Below are positions 37,519 through 48,689 of a stretch of 64,000 nt of DNA, piece after piece. The DNA is from Ophiura sarsii. Its lineage: Eukaryota > Echinodermata > Ophiuroidea > Amphilepidida > Ophiuridae. The notes under the pieces are model-generated. The model saw only the letters and a list, made by a program, of their open reading frames with translations, made no database searches and was not told where the DNA came from. Where the stretch lies: positions 49,436,868-49,500,867 of the forward strand of contig CM069455.1 in the NCBI GenBank assembly GCA_035610835.1. Direction: 5' to 3'. The position numbers and the translations under genes are program-made. The first letter of the stretch is position 1. The number at the start of each line of letters is the position of its first letter.

Positions 37519-37661
37519 GATAAAAATGTTTTGTTGTACAAATCCAATTATCTACTCACATGCTAGACAGTTTCGTCTTCCCGTTCGGAAGACTTCTTCG
37601 GTAGTGACTTGATCCACTTGTTTTCCCCGCGAGATTTACTTGCACTCTCGGTCCCAGGAAG
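37519..37661. repeat. Inner inverted arm of Penelope-like element, left
   Basis: About 143 bp that is the reverse complement of 39134-39276 with only a few mismatches. For the - strand element this is the 3' side. It carries the hammerhead-like motif at 37562-37611. Confidence 0.9.
37562..37611 (-). ncRNA. Hammerhead-ribozyme-like motif, 3' arm
   Basis: On the - strand: CCGAAGA, then a 7-bp stem (GTCTTCC, loop GAAC, GGAAGAC), then GAAAC and TGTC. This is the order of a type I hammerhead (CUGANGA, stem II, GAAA, short stem III, UC). Deviations: C for U at core position 4, and an extra A before stem II. Penelope-like elements are known to carry hammerhead motifs in their terminal repeats. Activity is doubtful. 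Confidence 0.45.
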
Positions 37662-37662
37662 C

Positions 37663-39119
37663 TCAGGTGTTAACAGTGGATCGAAGACATGATTTAGAGA
37701 ATAAATACCCTCGTCGCGGTACGCGGTTGATGATTTTGGCCCCCCGCCTTCGTATCCAAATGGATTCGCTTATCCATCGCTTATGTTTGTCATAGTCTTT
37801 GTCAAGGATTGCTGCCCCGGGCCCGTCCCCCGCCCCGTCCCAGTCGATTGTGTGATTCTCTTGTGCTATGTGGTCTGTGACAGCTGATTTATGTTGTTCC
37901 GTAGTAGAATCTTTTCTGTTGGCTCTCGTGAACTTCTTGTCGCTTACTTTCTTGGCATCTTTCTTGTGTTCGTTAAGCCTTGTTCCAAACAGACGGCCTG
38001 TCTCACCGACGTAGGCCTTGTCACAAGAGTGACAAGGGATCTTGTAAACACAATCGCTGGTCTGTAACGTGTCTCGTTTGTCTTTGGGATGCACTAATAG
38101 CCGTTTAAGTGTGATGTAAGGTTTCATTGCAGTCTGGATGTCGTACTTTTTAAAAGATCTTTGTAGTCTTTCAGACACACCTTGGATGTAGCGGATAACC
38201 ACCATGCCATTGCTCACTTTGGTGTCATCCTTTTTCTTGGCCTTCTTTGTGGTCTTGTCCTTCATCTGTTGTTGTACTCTTTTGAAAGTCCAGCTTGGGT
38301 ATCCACACCTTCCTAATGCTTCTTTGATCCTTTTTTCTTCTGCAATATTGTCTGGTTCTTCTGTGACAATTTTGTTCATTCTGTCAAACAATGTTCGTAT
38401 AACTCCCAGTTTTTGATGTAGAGGATGTTGAGACGAGAAGTTTAGGTACTGGTCCGTGTGTGTCTTTTTCCTGTAGATTAATAACTTCACAGAGCCATCT
38501 GCTTTTCGGACAATGAGGGTGTCGAGGAATGGTATCTGTCCATTGTCTTCCTCTTCGTGTGTGAACTTGATGTTACCCGTGTCGTCAATTGTGTCTGTTA
38601 GTTGTTGTGTAGTGTCTTTCTTGATGATCTCGAGGATGTCATCTACATAGCGCTTCCACAGTTTTGGTTTACAAGTGATGGGTGCTGTAGCGATAGCTTC
38701 CTGTTCTAGCCATTCCATGAACAAGATGAACAAGTTAGCAATGATGGGGCTGACAGGACTGCCCATAGCGGCTCCGAACTTCTGTTTGTAGACGTTTCCT
38801 CGAAATACGAAATAGGTGGTTGTTAGCACATATTGTAGGAACTCTATTAGGTCGTCTGTGTTGAGTTTTGTTCTGTTTTTGAGTGTGACGTTCTTCTCCA
38901 GTCTTGCTTTGATAATTTCCAGTGCCGTCTGGAGAGTATTGGTGCATAAGGCTATCACATCATGTAAGTTGAAGATGCCATCTTCTTCTATCATGTCTAT
39001 CATGATGCCTGAGCGTTCCTCCGATAACTGTCTGGAATTCAAAACATGATGTGGGGACTTTCCGACAAATGGTCTAAAAAATTCAGCTAACGCCTTGGAA
39101 GTCTGGTACGCGATTGATC
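37663..39119 (-). pseudogene. Penelope-like retroelement: RT + GIY-YIG endonuclease, 5'-truncated
   Basis: Reverse transcriptase of the Penelope class followed by a GIY-YIG nuclease domain. Seen in order on the - strand: KALAEFFRPFVGKSPHHV (upstream of the first Met-like codon, same frame), FGAAMGSPVSPIIANLF, catalytic YVDDI, PFLDTLI, a Lys-rich linker, then VYKIPCHSC and AYVGETGR...RLNEHK of the nuclease, ending near NRVPRRGY. The open frame is about 485 codons; complete elements are usually longer, and the RT N-terminus is lost where the frame meets the inverted arm near 39120. With both catalytic regions intact but the 5' part missing, it is probably a recent but dead copy. Confidence 0.92.
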
Positions 39120-39133
39120 CAGTGTATAGTCAA

Positions 39134-39276
39134 CTTCCTGGGACCGAGAGTGCAAGTAAATCTCGCGGGAAAAACAAGTGGATCAAGTCACTACCGAAGA
39201 AGTCTTCCGAACGGGAAGACGAAATTGTCTAGCATGTGAGTAAATAATTGGATTTGTACAACAAAACATTTTTATC
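39134..39276. repeat. Inner inverted arm of Penelope-like element, right
   Basis: Inverted partner of 37519-37661. It truncates the RT frame. The two arms bracket the element as inverted rather than direct terminal repeats. Confidence 0.9.
39184..39238 (+). ncRNA. Hammerhead-ribozyme-like motif, 5' arm
   Basis: Same architecture as the left-arm copy, on the + strand, with GAAAT in place of GAAAC. TCAC before the core can pair with GTGA after TGTCTAG to make stem I. The U4 and extra-A deviations are the same, so they pre-date the duplication. Confidence 0.4.
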
Positions 39277-39310
39277 GTAATATAGTTCCTTATTTGGAAA
39301 TATGTATGTT

Positions 39311-39360
39311 CAGGCGCTTATCCAATAGGAACACGAGAATCGTCTCGATGGTAGGATAAA
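39311..39360. repeat. Outer inverted arm, right
   Basis: Reverse-complement partner of 36941-36990, 34 bp beyond the inner arm and uninterrupted. Confidence 0.8.
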
Positions 39361-39599
39361 ACTTATGACGGGGCTCTTGATATATGTGGCTTAAAATCAT
39401 TTGATTATACTAGAAGGGAGCAACTTTGCTTGGACTTTTTCAATTCACTCATGAAATCCGAGAAATTGTACATTAGAGAAAGCTGCGTGGTGCTAACAAA
39501 CTGTCAATCCAAAAGTTCAATACAACTCGTTACAAAAGCAGCCCGTTGGTATACATGATCGATACATGAAGCTACATGATCGATCTATGAAATAGCAAG

Positions 39600-39926
39600 G
39601 GTCTTGAGTAGTGGTGCATTCCAAACTCCAATATGTCATATTACCCTAAAATGCAATGCTTTTTAATATCTCACATGCAACAATTATTGTTAATTTAGAT
39701 TGCATTTCTGTGGTTTTTAATTTGGCGTGGTTACTTTGTGCATGTAGTGTGGTGCTTTTAATGTTTATTTTGGTCTATCAGCTTATATTTTGTGTATATT
39801 GTGTATATTGGTGATATTGTTGGTAATGACATTGTTATATTATTGTAAACTGGCCGCAATTCAGTTCATAACTGCTATGGCCTTTTTTAATCAAATAAAT
39901 ATGAATGAATGAATGAATGAATGAAT
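39600..39926 (+). repeat. LINE 3' end with (TGAA)n tail
   Basis: GGCCGCAATTCAGTTCATAACTG...GGCCTTTTTTAATCAAATAAAT followed by (TGAA)n matches the style of CR1/L2-type LINE 3' ends: a short hairpin, AATAAA, then a microsatellite tail. The 5' boundary is approximate and no coding part remains. Confidence 0.5.
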
Positions 39927-40856
39927 AATGGTAGGTATAGCACGGAACCAGTGCTACCAAAAACTTTCCCCGTGTCGTGTATAGAGAGAATTTACATTGT
40001 GAACACAATGGACCGGGCAATGGACTTTGACAAATAAAACAAATATTATTAGGTATTGTGATTGATTTGTGTGATTGATCAAACAATTTTGGTTTTATTG
40101 TGCACATTGACCTTATCGGTCAATTGATATAGAAGTTGCATTCCCATGATCACGTTGCGTTGTGTTGATAATGCAATTGCCATGATTGCGATGCGTTGAT
40201 AATGCAATGATAACAAAACTCATGAAAGGAGAATTGTTTTCACTTAAAGCGCATTTGGCTTGACATTTCTCACAGCATGCTTACCAAATCCAGGACTACA
40301 TTACTTTGTACCGTTATTCCGTTCAAACTCTCAGGTTTTCGCACTGTTGTGTTGAGTTGACGTGTATGCCTAGTTCTGGGTTCTGGGACTACGATGACCA
40401 CAACGTTGGGTGATACATACTTTTAGCCCGGACTTTTGGATCATGAGCGTGTAAGTTTAGAGTGTTTTCCGTCAAGCTTGAACGTTAAAGTCTAAACACT
40501 TCCGTTTGTGATATTAATTTAGCGTGTTTAGGACCGGTTGCCAAAACTGTAAACAGGACGACACACATTATGCACCCATGTGTAATGCGCCACATTATGT
40601 AAGGCTGGCTGCCGACTCAGAAAACTCAATACAGACATTAATATCGAGCTTTGAACCAAAGGATGAACTTGAAAGCGTCTGAAAATCATTGCAGCTTTTA
40701 CACTCTCAATTGCTTCACTGTTTACAAGCTGTATTCTACCGTTTCTATTCTCCATGGTTTGCTGCCAAAAGACGAGCGAGTATTAACTTGATTAGACTCA
40801 GCAGCAGTGGTGGTCTATACAGTCATTCATGCGCAAACTGTAGAAGGGATAGCCCG
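39927..40856. other. Upstream and 5' UTR of SLCO gene
   Basis: No element recognised. The open frame preceding the ATG at 40857 has no upstream ATG that improves the protein, so it is taken as leader. Confidence 0.4.
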
Positions 40857-41580
40857 ATGGCGTCAGAAATGTGCAACGTGCGTTCAGGTAGTGAGCATAG
40901 ATACACCCCAGCTGAATCAAAAGACAGCTATAACCCTAGTGAAGCATGCGATGATATTCAAAAGGGCAAAACCAGTCATGCCAGTACAAATATAAGTGCA
41001 TCTGAACGTTACGGATGGTTCTCATGGCGACCTGGCTGTCTACAACGGCTAAACAGTCCAAAGGGATACCTGCTCATTCTCTGTGTGTTTGCATTCGGTC
41101 AGGGAATGACCGTTAATGGACTAGTCTACGGCGCCATCACTTCTCTTGAGCGAAGATTCAACTTTACCAGCGTGCAGAGTGCGTTCATCTCCAGTAGCTA
41201 TGACTTCTTCTTCATGATCTTTGTCATATTCGTGACGTATTTCGGAGAAAGAGCGCACAAACCAAGACTTCTTGGCGTCGGAGCCATTGTGTTTTCTCTC
41301 GGATCCGTTGTCTTTACTCTTCCGCAGTATCTGAGCGGGTCGTACGCTCCAGGCGCGGCGGTCTTCGACACGTGTGACTTTAACCGTACGGCGGCGGCAG
41401 TCTGTGGTGACGACCATTATGCCGGAGGTGACACTAATGAGGACAAGGATCTGAACAAATATTACTCAGTTTTTATTTTTGCTCAAGGGTTACACGCATT
41501 AGGAGCATCCGCACTCTATACACTAGGAATAACATATATCGATGAGAATTCATCGCCAGGATCGGCAGCTTTTCACACAG
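40857..41580 (+). CDS. slco4a1-like: SLCO/OATP transporter, coding exon 1
   Basis: First coding exon of a complete nine-exon organic anion transporter (701 aa assembled, normal for OATPs), a 12-helix plasma-membrane carrier for bulky organic anions such as steroid conjugates and thyroid hormones. The exon gives residues 1-241: a polar cytoplasmic N-terminus, then YGWFSWRPGCLQRLNSPKGY before TM1 (71-93), FGQGMTVNGL, TM2 (about 110-130), TM3 (138-157), an extracellular loop with NRT and paired Cys, and TM4 (204-226) ending LYTLGITYIDEN. These features resemble vertebrate SLCO4A1 more than SLCO1/2 by recall, without alignment. ATG 40857 is the first Met of the frame; the exon ends ACACAG|GTAGGA in phase 1. 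Confidence 0.9.
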
Positions 41581-41592
41581 GTAGGACCAACA

Positions 41593-43466
41593 TAGGGGAA
41601 TATGGGGCAACTGGACCGTGGGGCAAGTGGTCCGAAATGAAGGATTTTGTAATTGTATGGGCATACTGCTTTCTTTTGAACAATACGACTTTTGTTGATA
41701 CTTGACATACGGTATATCTTTACCTTCTACAATCCAAAACATTTGGAACTTTAGGGTATTTATACATGTGATTTTTCTCCATATCTTTGAAGCTAACTCC
41801 TTGAGTGACTGATTCAAAATTCACAGATAGTATGGGCGATATATGAAGATGGGTTTAGATCATGTTTAATGTACTTTATATGATTGACAGATATGCAACA
41901 GTAAATATATACATGCAGTACAGTCGTCTTAAGATACTAGGTGCATATTGCATTTGATGGGTGCTATATTGTAGTGTGCTAGGGACTTTCCGAAATATGA
42001 TTAAAACCATAGGTTGTGGTTGAAATGACCGTAAATTGGTGCATATTGCTAATTTGGGACATTGGTGGTTTGGATTTCAGATCAATATTATTATTTAAAG
42101 AATGCTTCAACTTAAATCATTATCACGGGTATTCATTTGGTAGAGTTATTAGTTCATGAATTTGCAAATAACAAAGTACACCATTTCTTACTTATCTAAA
42201 AAACTCGTCTACTTGTAAAACCCGAACGCCGTAGTATTTGCGAATTCAAAGATACTCACTGGCTTCAGAAATCTGTGTAATGGCTAAAAACAAAAATGCA
42301 GTTTTGCCTTTTTTTCTGAAATGTATTGGAGTTATTGATTATTATGACAAATGGTGGTATGTTTTAAAACATTTTGGCGTAAAATGCATTACGTCACAGG
42401 CGTGTTTTAATAACGTTTCATCTCGACAAAGTGCTACGTCATTTGTTGGGGTAAGTGGTCCGAAGGGGTGTGGGGCAACTGGACCGCCTGCAAAAACTTA
42501 ATCAACATTGTAAAATTCATTTTGAAAATGAGTTGTTAGTGTCAATAAAACATGACTCGGTATTGAAATGTGAATAGAATATGAAATAATTCACATTCTT
42601 TCAAGTTCTTAGACATTTTGGGGCATTTCGGGTCTAATACCACTATTTCTGATATTGAAGGATTACAATATGACATGAAATTGCTTTAGAATGGTTTAAA
42701 ACCTCGGTATTATGAATTACATCTTTATTATATTTTGAATGGTGTCTGTAAAGGTATTTGCTATGACGAAATATCATGATTTATGTATTTTATCCACTGC
42801 TTTTTGTGTATATCAACCGTTGGGTCATCATTGTCATATTGACTAACTTCCCCCGTAACATGAAAAGCTGGCTAAATATCAAGATGGTTTGTTATAAGTA
42901 CTAAATGATGATTATATGAAGTAAATAAAACCATTAAAAAAGGGGTATATATAGACAAATGTATGGGGCGTCTGAATATCACAACCATGTAACCATTTAA
43001 CTAGGTTCATACCGTTTTATCTATAATAAACGTGCAGTCGAAAATTGCGCTTGCTTTGTACACCATTAGTATTACTGCTTTTTACACGTTAACCACGAAA
43101 ACTGTATAAAACATGGGTTTCATGAGACCTGTATCATTTTTACACGTTAAATAATATGGAAATGAGTTTGTAAAGAAAATACTGCTTAGTTACCGTGTTG
43201 TCAATCAATGATTTCTGTGTATTCTAACCGTTGGAACATATAGGACCAGTTGCCCCAACGATGGGGTAACTGGACCGTGCCAAGTAAAGTTTTTAGTTAG
43301 TGGTAATTGGCCTTTTGTTTGGATATTTTTTAACATTGATTATATGTTATATGTAAACAGTTACATGGGTGATATTTTCATAGCAATTCCATAAATATTT
43401 ACACGAGCTTTAAGCTTTTATATCATGAAATATGCTTAACCGGTCCAGTTGCCCCATCCTCCCCTA
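41593..43466. mobile_element. slco4a1-like: TAGGGG-terminus element in SLCO intron 1
   Basis: Begins TAGGGGAATATGGGGCAACT and ends AGTTGCCCCATCCTCCCCTA. The GGGGCAACTGGACCG phrase recurs inside (about 42475 and, inverted or variant, 43240-43275). It starts 13 bp after the exon 1 donor and spans most of the intron. No transposase. Confidence 0.65.
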
Positions 43467-43666
43467 TTTGTAATCGACATAAACATGCATATGATTATCA
43501 TGCCCTGGATATTTGTAATTTTTATTATGAAGGGGAAAACAGAGAAGTAAAATAAACATTAAGAACCAATCTTAAAACAAATTGGTTCCATTTAGACCTA
43601 ATTGCTAATTCTCTATGAGCATTATTTTCGTCCTTATATTTTTCACGTACGTTTATCATGTTTATA

Positions 43667-43741
43667 GTCCTGTCTGGAGACCTAAGCGTACTATTTTCCC
43701 TCAGCCTTCGGCTTCGGGAAAATAGTAGGCTTACGGTCTCT
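43667..43741. repeat. Short foldback
   Basis: GGAGACCTAAGCGTACTATTTTCCC pairs with GGGAAAATAGTAGGCTTACGGTCTC around CTCAGCCTTCGGCTT. Probably a mini-MITE. Confidence 0.75.
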
Positions 43742-43832
43742 AGATCACCTTGGAGCAATAGTTCACCAGATTTCCCTCATGAACAGTCCATATTTGTATA
43801 ATATAACACACATCGCTTTCTTTTTCTTTCAG

Positions 43833-43929
43833 CCATTTTCTTCACCGTGGCAATTCTAGGTCCTGCCGCGGGATTTCTTCTTGGAAGTAAATTTCTAGAT
43901 ATTTACACTGATCTTATAGACCAAGATCG
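43833..43929 (+). CDS. slco4a1-like: SLCO exon 2 (TM5)
   Basis: 97 bp between TTTCAG and GATCG|GTGAGT. Encodes AIFFTVAILGPAAGFLLGSK, with the ILGPAAG motif conserved in SLCO4-type proteins, and continues into the loop FLDIYTDLIDQD. Phase 1 in, phase 2 out, matching both neighbours. Confidence 0.9.
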
Positions 43930-44479
43930 GTGAGTATGCACACTGACCTTACGTTGAAAATGTCATAGTTAGGTAGGCCTACATAGGTACATGTACATAG
44001 GTAAACATTCAAATTTACCCTTTCAGGTTAAGATACATCAACAAAAGACGAATTTCAGGACAGAACAAAAATTACAGAAAAATGACATGCTTGATCACAA
44101 AGTCGAGACTCTCCTTCTCGCGCAATTAAAACAGAATGCCACCTAATGCGTTTTAAGATTGAAACTTGACCCCTGAACTATTTAACAGGGTTTATTTTAG
44201 TGATGGGGGAATATTGTATCTCATCCAAAAAATTACTTACGGTATGACCATGTCAAATTCACTATGTTATTTTAGTAATATCTGACAGAAAAAAGGGCAA
44301 ATTGTACATTATTGAACATTGGCCAATTGTATGTACCTATAATAGGCCTACCATATAGTGGACAATTATGCCATGGGCTTTTGACCGTTGTACATTGACA
44401 AAATATGCAGGGATACAAAAAGTGCGGGAGCGGGGAGCACCGCTCCTAGGAAGAGACAGTTAAAATTGAGGAAATAATG

Positions 44480-44632
44480 CATTGAGACGAAAAAATAAAA
44501 TGAGGAAAAAAGAGGAAGGGAAGGGAAAAAGAAAAAAAGAAGAGGAAAGAGAATTGAGAGAAAGAGGAAAGAGGAAAAAAAGAAGAAGAAAAGAAAACAA
44601 TGGAAGAAAAGAGAGGAAAAGATGAAGTCAGG
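44480..44632 (+). repeat. Polypurine tract
   Basis: About 150 bases almost free of pyrimidines (AGGAAAAAAGAGGAAGGG type) in SLCO intron 2. Such tracts can adopt triplex structures; any role here is unknown. Confidence 0.85.
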
Positions 44633-45492
44633 AAGTAGAGGATATCAAAAGCTAGATTCAAGTTGATGTGAGGCAGTAAAGCCACATACCTGCATATTAG
44701 CACATGTATAATGTATACCAAATAATAAATCGCAAGACCTTCGAGGAATTTACATGAATGAACCAGTTGAACATGGAAATAGGTGATACAATAATTTGAG
44801 GAAATTTACAATTTATTATCAGGGTAGGCATTTAATACAACGGTAAATGAGGATTCCGAGTAAAACAAAGAAAAGAGCCATACAGGAAAATCAATATCAA
44901 TGTCGTACTAAAATAGAGGAAACTCGAGGGAGCAAATGGATCGATGAGATGCAAGCATGGCAACAAAGAACCACAAAGCACCAATTAAGTTGGAAAGTAC
45001 ATGCAATATAGTTTGAGGAAATGGAATCGTCAACACAATATGAAAAGGTAGTAACACTATGTCTGAGTCCCCCAAACAGTCGAAAATGTTGTGTTTAAAG
45101 CTTAAAATTGGTCTGAAATGTCCAATTCAGTACAAAATAAGCTAATTTCAGGCAATTTTTACAACGAAAGCCAAAATCTTCGCGTGCATTCCCTCTATTT
45201 TTTCTTTCTGCGGCCACCCCCCAACAACAAAAAACCACACCACCCAATTGATGCTGGTGCCGCCTCTGATGCCAGCAAATGTGGTTAAGAACTTTTAAGT
45301 TCTTACAAAGAGTTCTTAAAAGAACTCTTTGTAAACCAGAGTGTTGGCTCAGAAGATTTTTTTCATTTTTTTATGTTACGGCTTGATCCCGGGCTTGATT
45401 GAGGAAATCTCGAATCTTAGAAACATGCTCCTGAGGAAGAAATAACCGTTTGCACCCCTGAAAATATGACTCGAAGGTGAGTTTTGTTCTTA

Positions 45493-45642
45493 GGGAGCAC
45501 ATCAAAACTCGACCGCCCGGCAACCGCCGGTTCCGTGCAGTTCCATGAGGTTGCAGCCGGTTTCTATTGTTCTAAACAATGATATGCGGTTCAACCGGGC
45601 AGAACCGCCGGTTGCCGCGCGGTCGAGTTTTGATGTGCTCCC
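45493..45642. mobile_element. Palindromic MITE with TTA target duplication
   Basis: GGGAGCACATCAAAACTCGA...TCGAGTTTTGATGTGCTCCC, with TTA directly outside both ends (45490-45492, 45643-45645). The interior pairs via CGGCAACCGCCGG. A 3-bp TTA duplication suggests PIF/Harbinger. 150 bp. Confidence 0.8.
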
Positions 45643-46204
45643 TTAAGCAGTCAAGTACTTTTAACAAAGGCTATTGGTGTGTGAAATATGAATTAATGCA
45701 TGCCTTCTGCCAGCTGATGGGGTTCAAGCCAATGATTAGCTTTATCTTGGTCAGCGTTGAAATCATTCAAAAATTAGCGGTCAGATGGTCATCAACACAT
45801 GAATTTAGTTTCAATTCATACATACAGCGCTCATAACGTTATGTAATGTTGATATTCAACAAATTCAAATGATTCCAAGAAATGTCAGTATTTGTTGATG
45901 AACCTTGTACATTATCACCAGAGGAAGCTAAGGTCATTCTATGGAGCGGATTAGCTGTGCCATCTTGTCGGGAATAACAACTGTGTTTAATATTTTCAGA
46001 AAGAAGACACATCTGTTTCATGTAGACCAATTTGGTAACACGGTTCATGCGACGAATTGGACGCCATGCACCGGTTGAATGTAGAGTAGGCCGGGTACGT
46101 TTCCCCTTTGTAGTCCGCTGCGCATAGCTATACATGGGTAACATCTATGTTAGTAAATTGATACCTCTTGTCTTTGCTTTCGTCTTGTACCTATCACAAC
46201 ACAG

Positions 46205-46326
46205 TATCAACATTACACCAGACAGTCCTGTTTGGGTAGGTGCCTGGTGGATTGGCTTTATCGTCTCGGCCGGTATATGCCTTACAGTTTCGACCCCAAT
46301 GTTAGGTTTCAATACACGTCTACCAA
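46205..46326 (+). CDS. slco4a1-like: SLCO exon 3 (OATP signature, TM6)
   Basis: Carries DSPVWVGAWWIGF (residues 280-292), the OATP superfamily signature D-x-x-W-(V/I)-GAWW-x-G at the start of TM6, then the TM6 core SAGICLTV and STPMLGF. Acceptor CAACACAG, donor CCAA|GTAAGT; phase 2 to phase 1. Confidence 0.93.
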
Positions 46327-46385
46327 GTAAGTACTCTCCTTCGTCATCACTCCTTTCTTCAAGCTACGTCTCCATTAAGCAGACT

Positions 46386-46471
46386 TTGCGGTGTCGATCG
46401 AGTAAAGGTCCGTTCATACTCGCGTCGTTGCAGATCGGCCGACGTACAACGACATGAGTATGAACGGACCT
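46386..46471. repeat. Mini-foldback
   Basis: AGGTCCGTTCATACTC and GAGTATGAACGGACCT, with CGTCGTTG/CAACGACATG between, form a hairpin of about 70 bp in intron 3. Confidence 0.8.
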
Positions 46472-46870
46472 AGTATGACATGGCATGAATTCGACTGATA
46501 GGTTTAATGTTAGGTTTCAATAACACATCTAGTTTCCTTCGTCTGTATTATTCATTCATTTGGGTAATTTCAGTCTGTATTAATTATAAGAGAGGGCCTA
46601 TGACTTGATATGGTATATCAGTACATGAACAGATGAAACGACTAGTTTTATATGCAGTATGACTTGTTGTTTGAACAAAATAAGTGACTTTATAGCATCG
46701 TTCGTTCCTGACCTTCTCGGAAACATGACGTCAGAATCGAGTCATATATTTATATTCTTTGATATATAACGGCCCAAGCCATTGTTGCTACTAGTACCGT
46801 ATTATATTGTGCACTTTCTTTGTTGCGATTTTTGTCATCTGATCATGTTTCTTAATATTGACCTTCGCAG

Positions 46871-47131
46871 GTTATGACGCCGCACAGAAGCAACGATCTT
46901 GCGAAACACGAACAGGAGCAGAGTACAAATCGAAAACTACCTCGTTAGGAACTAACAAATTGACTGATCTTCCAAGAGCCATCTTGTCTCTTTTAAAGAA
47001 TCCAACATACGTATTTATTGACATGGCCTCCGTATGTGAAGCTTTTCTGATTGCCTTTCTTGCCGCATTCGGCCCAAAGCTGATAGAGTCCTTGTTTAAC
47101 CTCTCAACGGCCGATGCCTCTTTGATGACAG
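46871..47131 (+). CDS. slco4a1-like: SLCO exon 4 (central loop, TM7)
   Basis: Encodes residues 316-401: the charged intracellular loop YDAAQKQRSCETRTG...KSK, then LPRAILSLLKNPTYVF (the L..LLKNP.Y motif ahead of TM7 in OATPs) and TM7 EAFLIAFLAAFGPKLIES. Acceptor TTCGCAG, donor ACAG|GTATTA. Confidence 0.92.
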
Positions 47132-47256
47132 GTATTATTTTATTATCCAACACTTCCTCTCGTATCTAAAAGGATTGTTACTAACTTATAGACCAGGTGT
47201 TATTGCCCATCATCTCGGTTCAGTGCCCCCTTTCATTATGATCTCCACCGCTTCAC

Positions 47257-48199
47257 AAACAGATCTTGTTTCGTGTCTATGACCCCTTAGACATGTAGAC
47301 ATTAATATTCATTGAATGAAGTGTTAATGAAGATAAAATAATGAAGGTGCATAGTGTTTATGCTCTTAATCCATTCATTGGACATGTTGAATGAAGCAAA
47401 AGTAATCTTCATTCAATGAAGCAAATATCTTCATTCATTGAAGTAGAAGTAATCTTCATTCAATGAAACAAAAGTGATCTTCATTGGATGAAGCAAAAAT
47501 AATCTTCATTGAATGAAGCAGATGTTATCTTCATTCAATGAAGCAAAAGAGGTTATTTCAACTTGTTCAATGAAGGTACATGTTATAGTGAAATGAAGCG
47601 AATTGGTATTGTGCACGCTCTCTTCATTATCTAAAGAAGATCAATGTTCATTGAATGAAGTGGTTGTGTAGTGTGTACGGGGTCTATTATGACCTTGGCC
47701 TTCTATCCAATACATTCTCAATGTCCACAGCATGATCCGGATGCGTGGAACCAACCATCAAACAGATCTTGTTTCGTGTCTATGACCCCGTAGACAAGTA
47801 GACACTAAATTAGTGTCACTAACATTCATTGAATGAAGCGTTAATGAAGATTGACTAATGAAGGTGCCTATAGTGTTTATGCTCTTATCCTATCATTGAA
47901 TGAATCAAAAGTGATCTTCATTGGATGAAGCAAATGTTATCTTCATTCAATGAAGCAGAAGTTATCTTCATTCAATGAAGCAAAAGAGGTTATTTCAACA
48001 TGTTCAATGAAGATACATGTTATAGTGAAATGAAGCGAATTGGTATTGTGCACGCTCTCTTCATTATCTAAAGAAGATCAATGTTCATTGAATGAAGTGG
48101 TTGTGTAGTGTGTACGGGGTCTATTATGACCTTGGCCTTCTATCCAAATACATTCTCAATGTCCACAGCATGATCCGGATGCGTGGATAACCAACCAAT
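47257..48199. repeat. Two tandem copies of a unit of about 0.45-0.5 kb with an internal hairpin minisatellite
   Basis: Copy A (about 47257-47757) and copy B (47758-48199) both start at CAGATCTTGTTTCGTGTCTA and end after GATCCGGATGCGTGG. Each contains repeats of CTTCATTCAATGAAG (itself a palindrome) spaced by about 30 bp; copy A has more. Lies in SLCO intron 4. Confidence 0.9.
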
Positions 48200-48378
48200 A
48201 TTGAGGATTGGATATTAACTCTTTCCGAGTCACTCAGTTCACCAATGTAATTGAAGCTCACTGTATGGTAAGATCCTTAAAACTGTCTAGAGCGTATAAA
48301 AAGACGGAACGAGTCGAGGTAAAATAATTTCAATTATTAACACAACCATGACAACATTGGGTTTTTTTAATCTCTCAG

Positions 48379-48574
48379 GAATAGTGGTGTTGCCTGCCGG
48401 AATTATCGGGTCAATAACTGGTGGATACATCGTGAAAAGATTTGATCTTAAAGTGCCTCAAATTTTCAAGTATTGTCTAATTATCAATTTGATGGGTGCA
48501 TTGTGTCTATTTGGATTTTTGATGTCGTGTACCAGTGTGCCTTTTGCTGGAGTTACAGTTCAATACGAAAACAC
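48379..48574 (+). CDS. slco4a1-like: SLCO exon 5 (TM8-TM9)
   Basis: Encodes GIVVLPAGIIGSITGGYIVKR (TM8 and the GG motif) and TM9 YCLIINLMGALCLFGFLMSC, then the start of extracellular loop 5. The donor is AACAC|GTAGGT; the alternative one codon later would leave an in-frame TAG, so this site was chosen and it joins exon 6 in phase (AC+C). Confidence 0.9.
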
Positions 48575-48689
48575 GTAGGTAAACAGTATTTTGCCGATGT
48601 AGGCCCTATGCCGTATTATGAATATTCATGATTGAGTTGATTTGCTACCATTTTTGTCTAAGATACAAACATCTCAATTTTGAGATTAT

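Noticed and set aside
38204..39049. Several short ORFs overlapping the Penelope frame
   Set aside because: Shadows of the - strand RT/endonuclease frame, which carries the conserved motifs.
40689..40856. N-terminal extension of the SLCO protein upstream of 40857
   Set aside because: It has no ATG in frame, and OATPs do not have such an extension.
44446..44721. 91-aa ORF on the - strand rich in S and F
   Set aside because: Translation of the polypurine/polypyrimidine tract.
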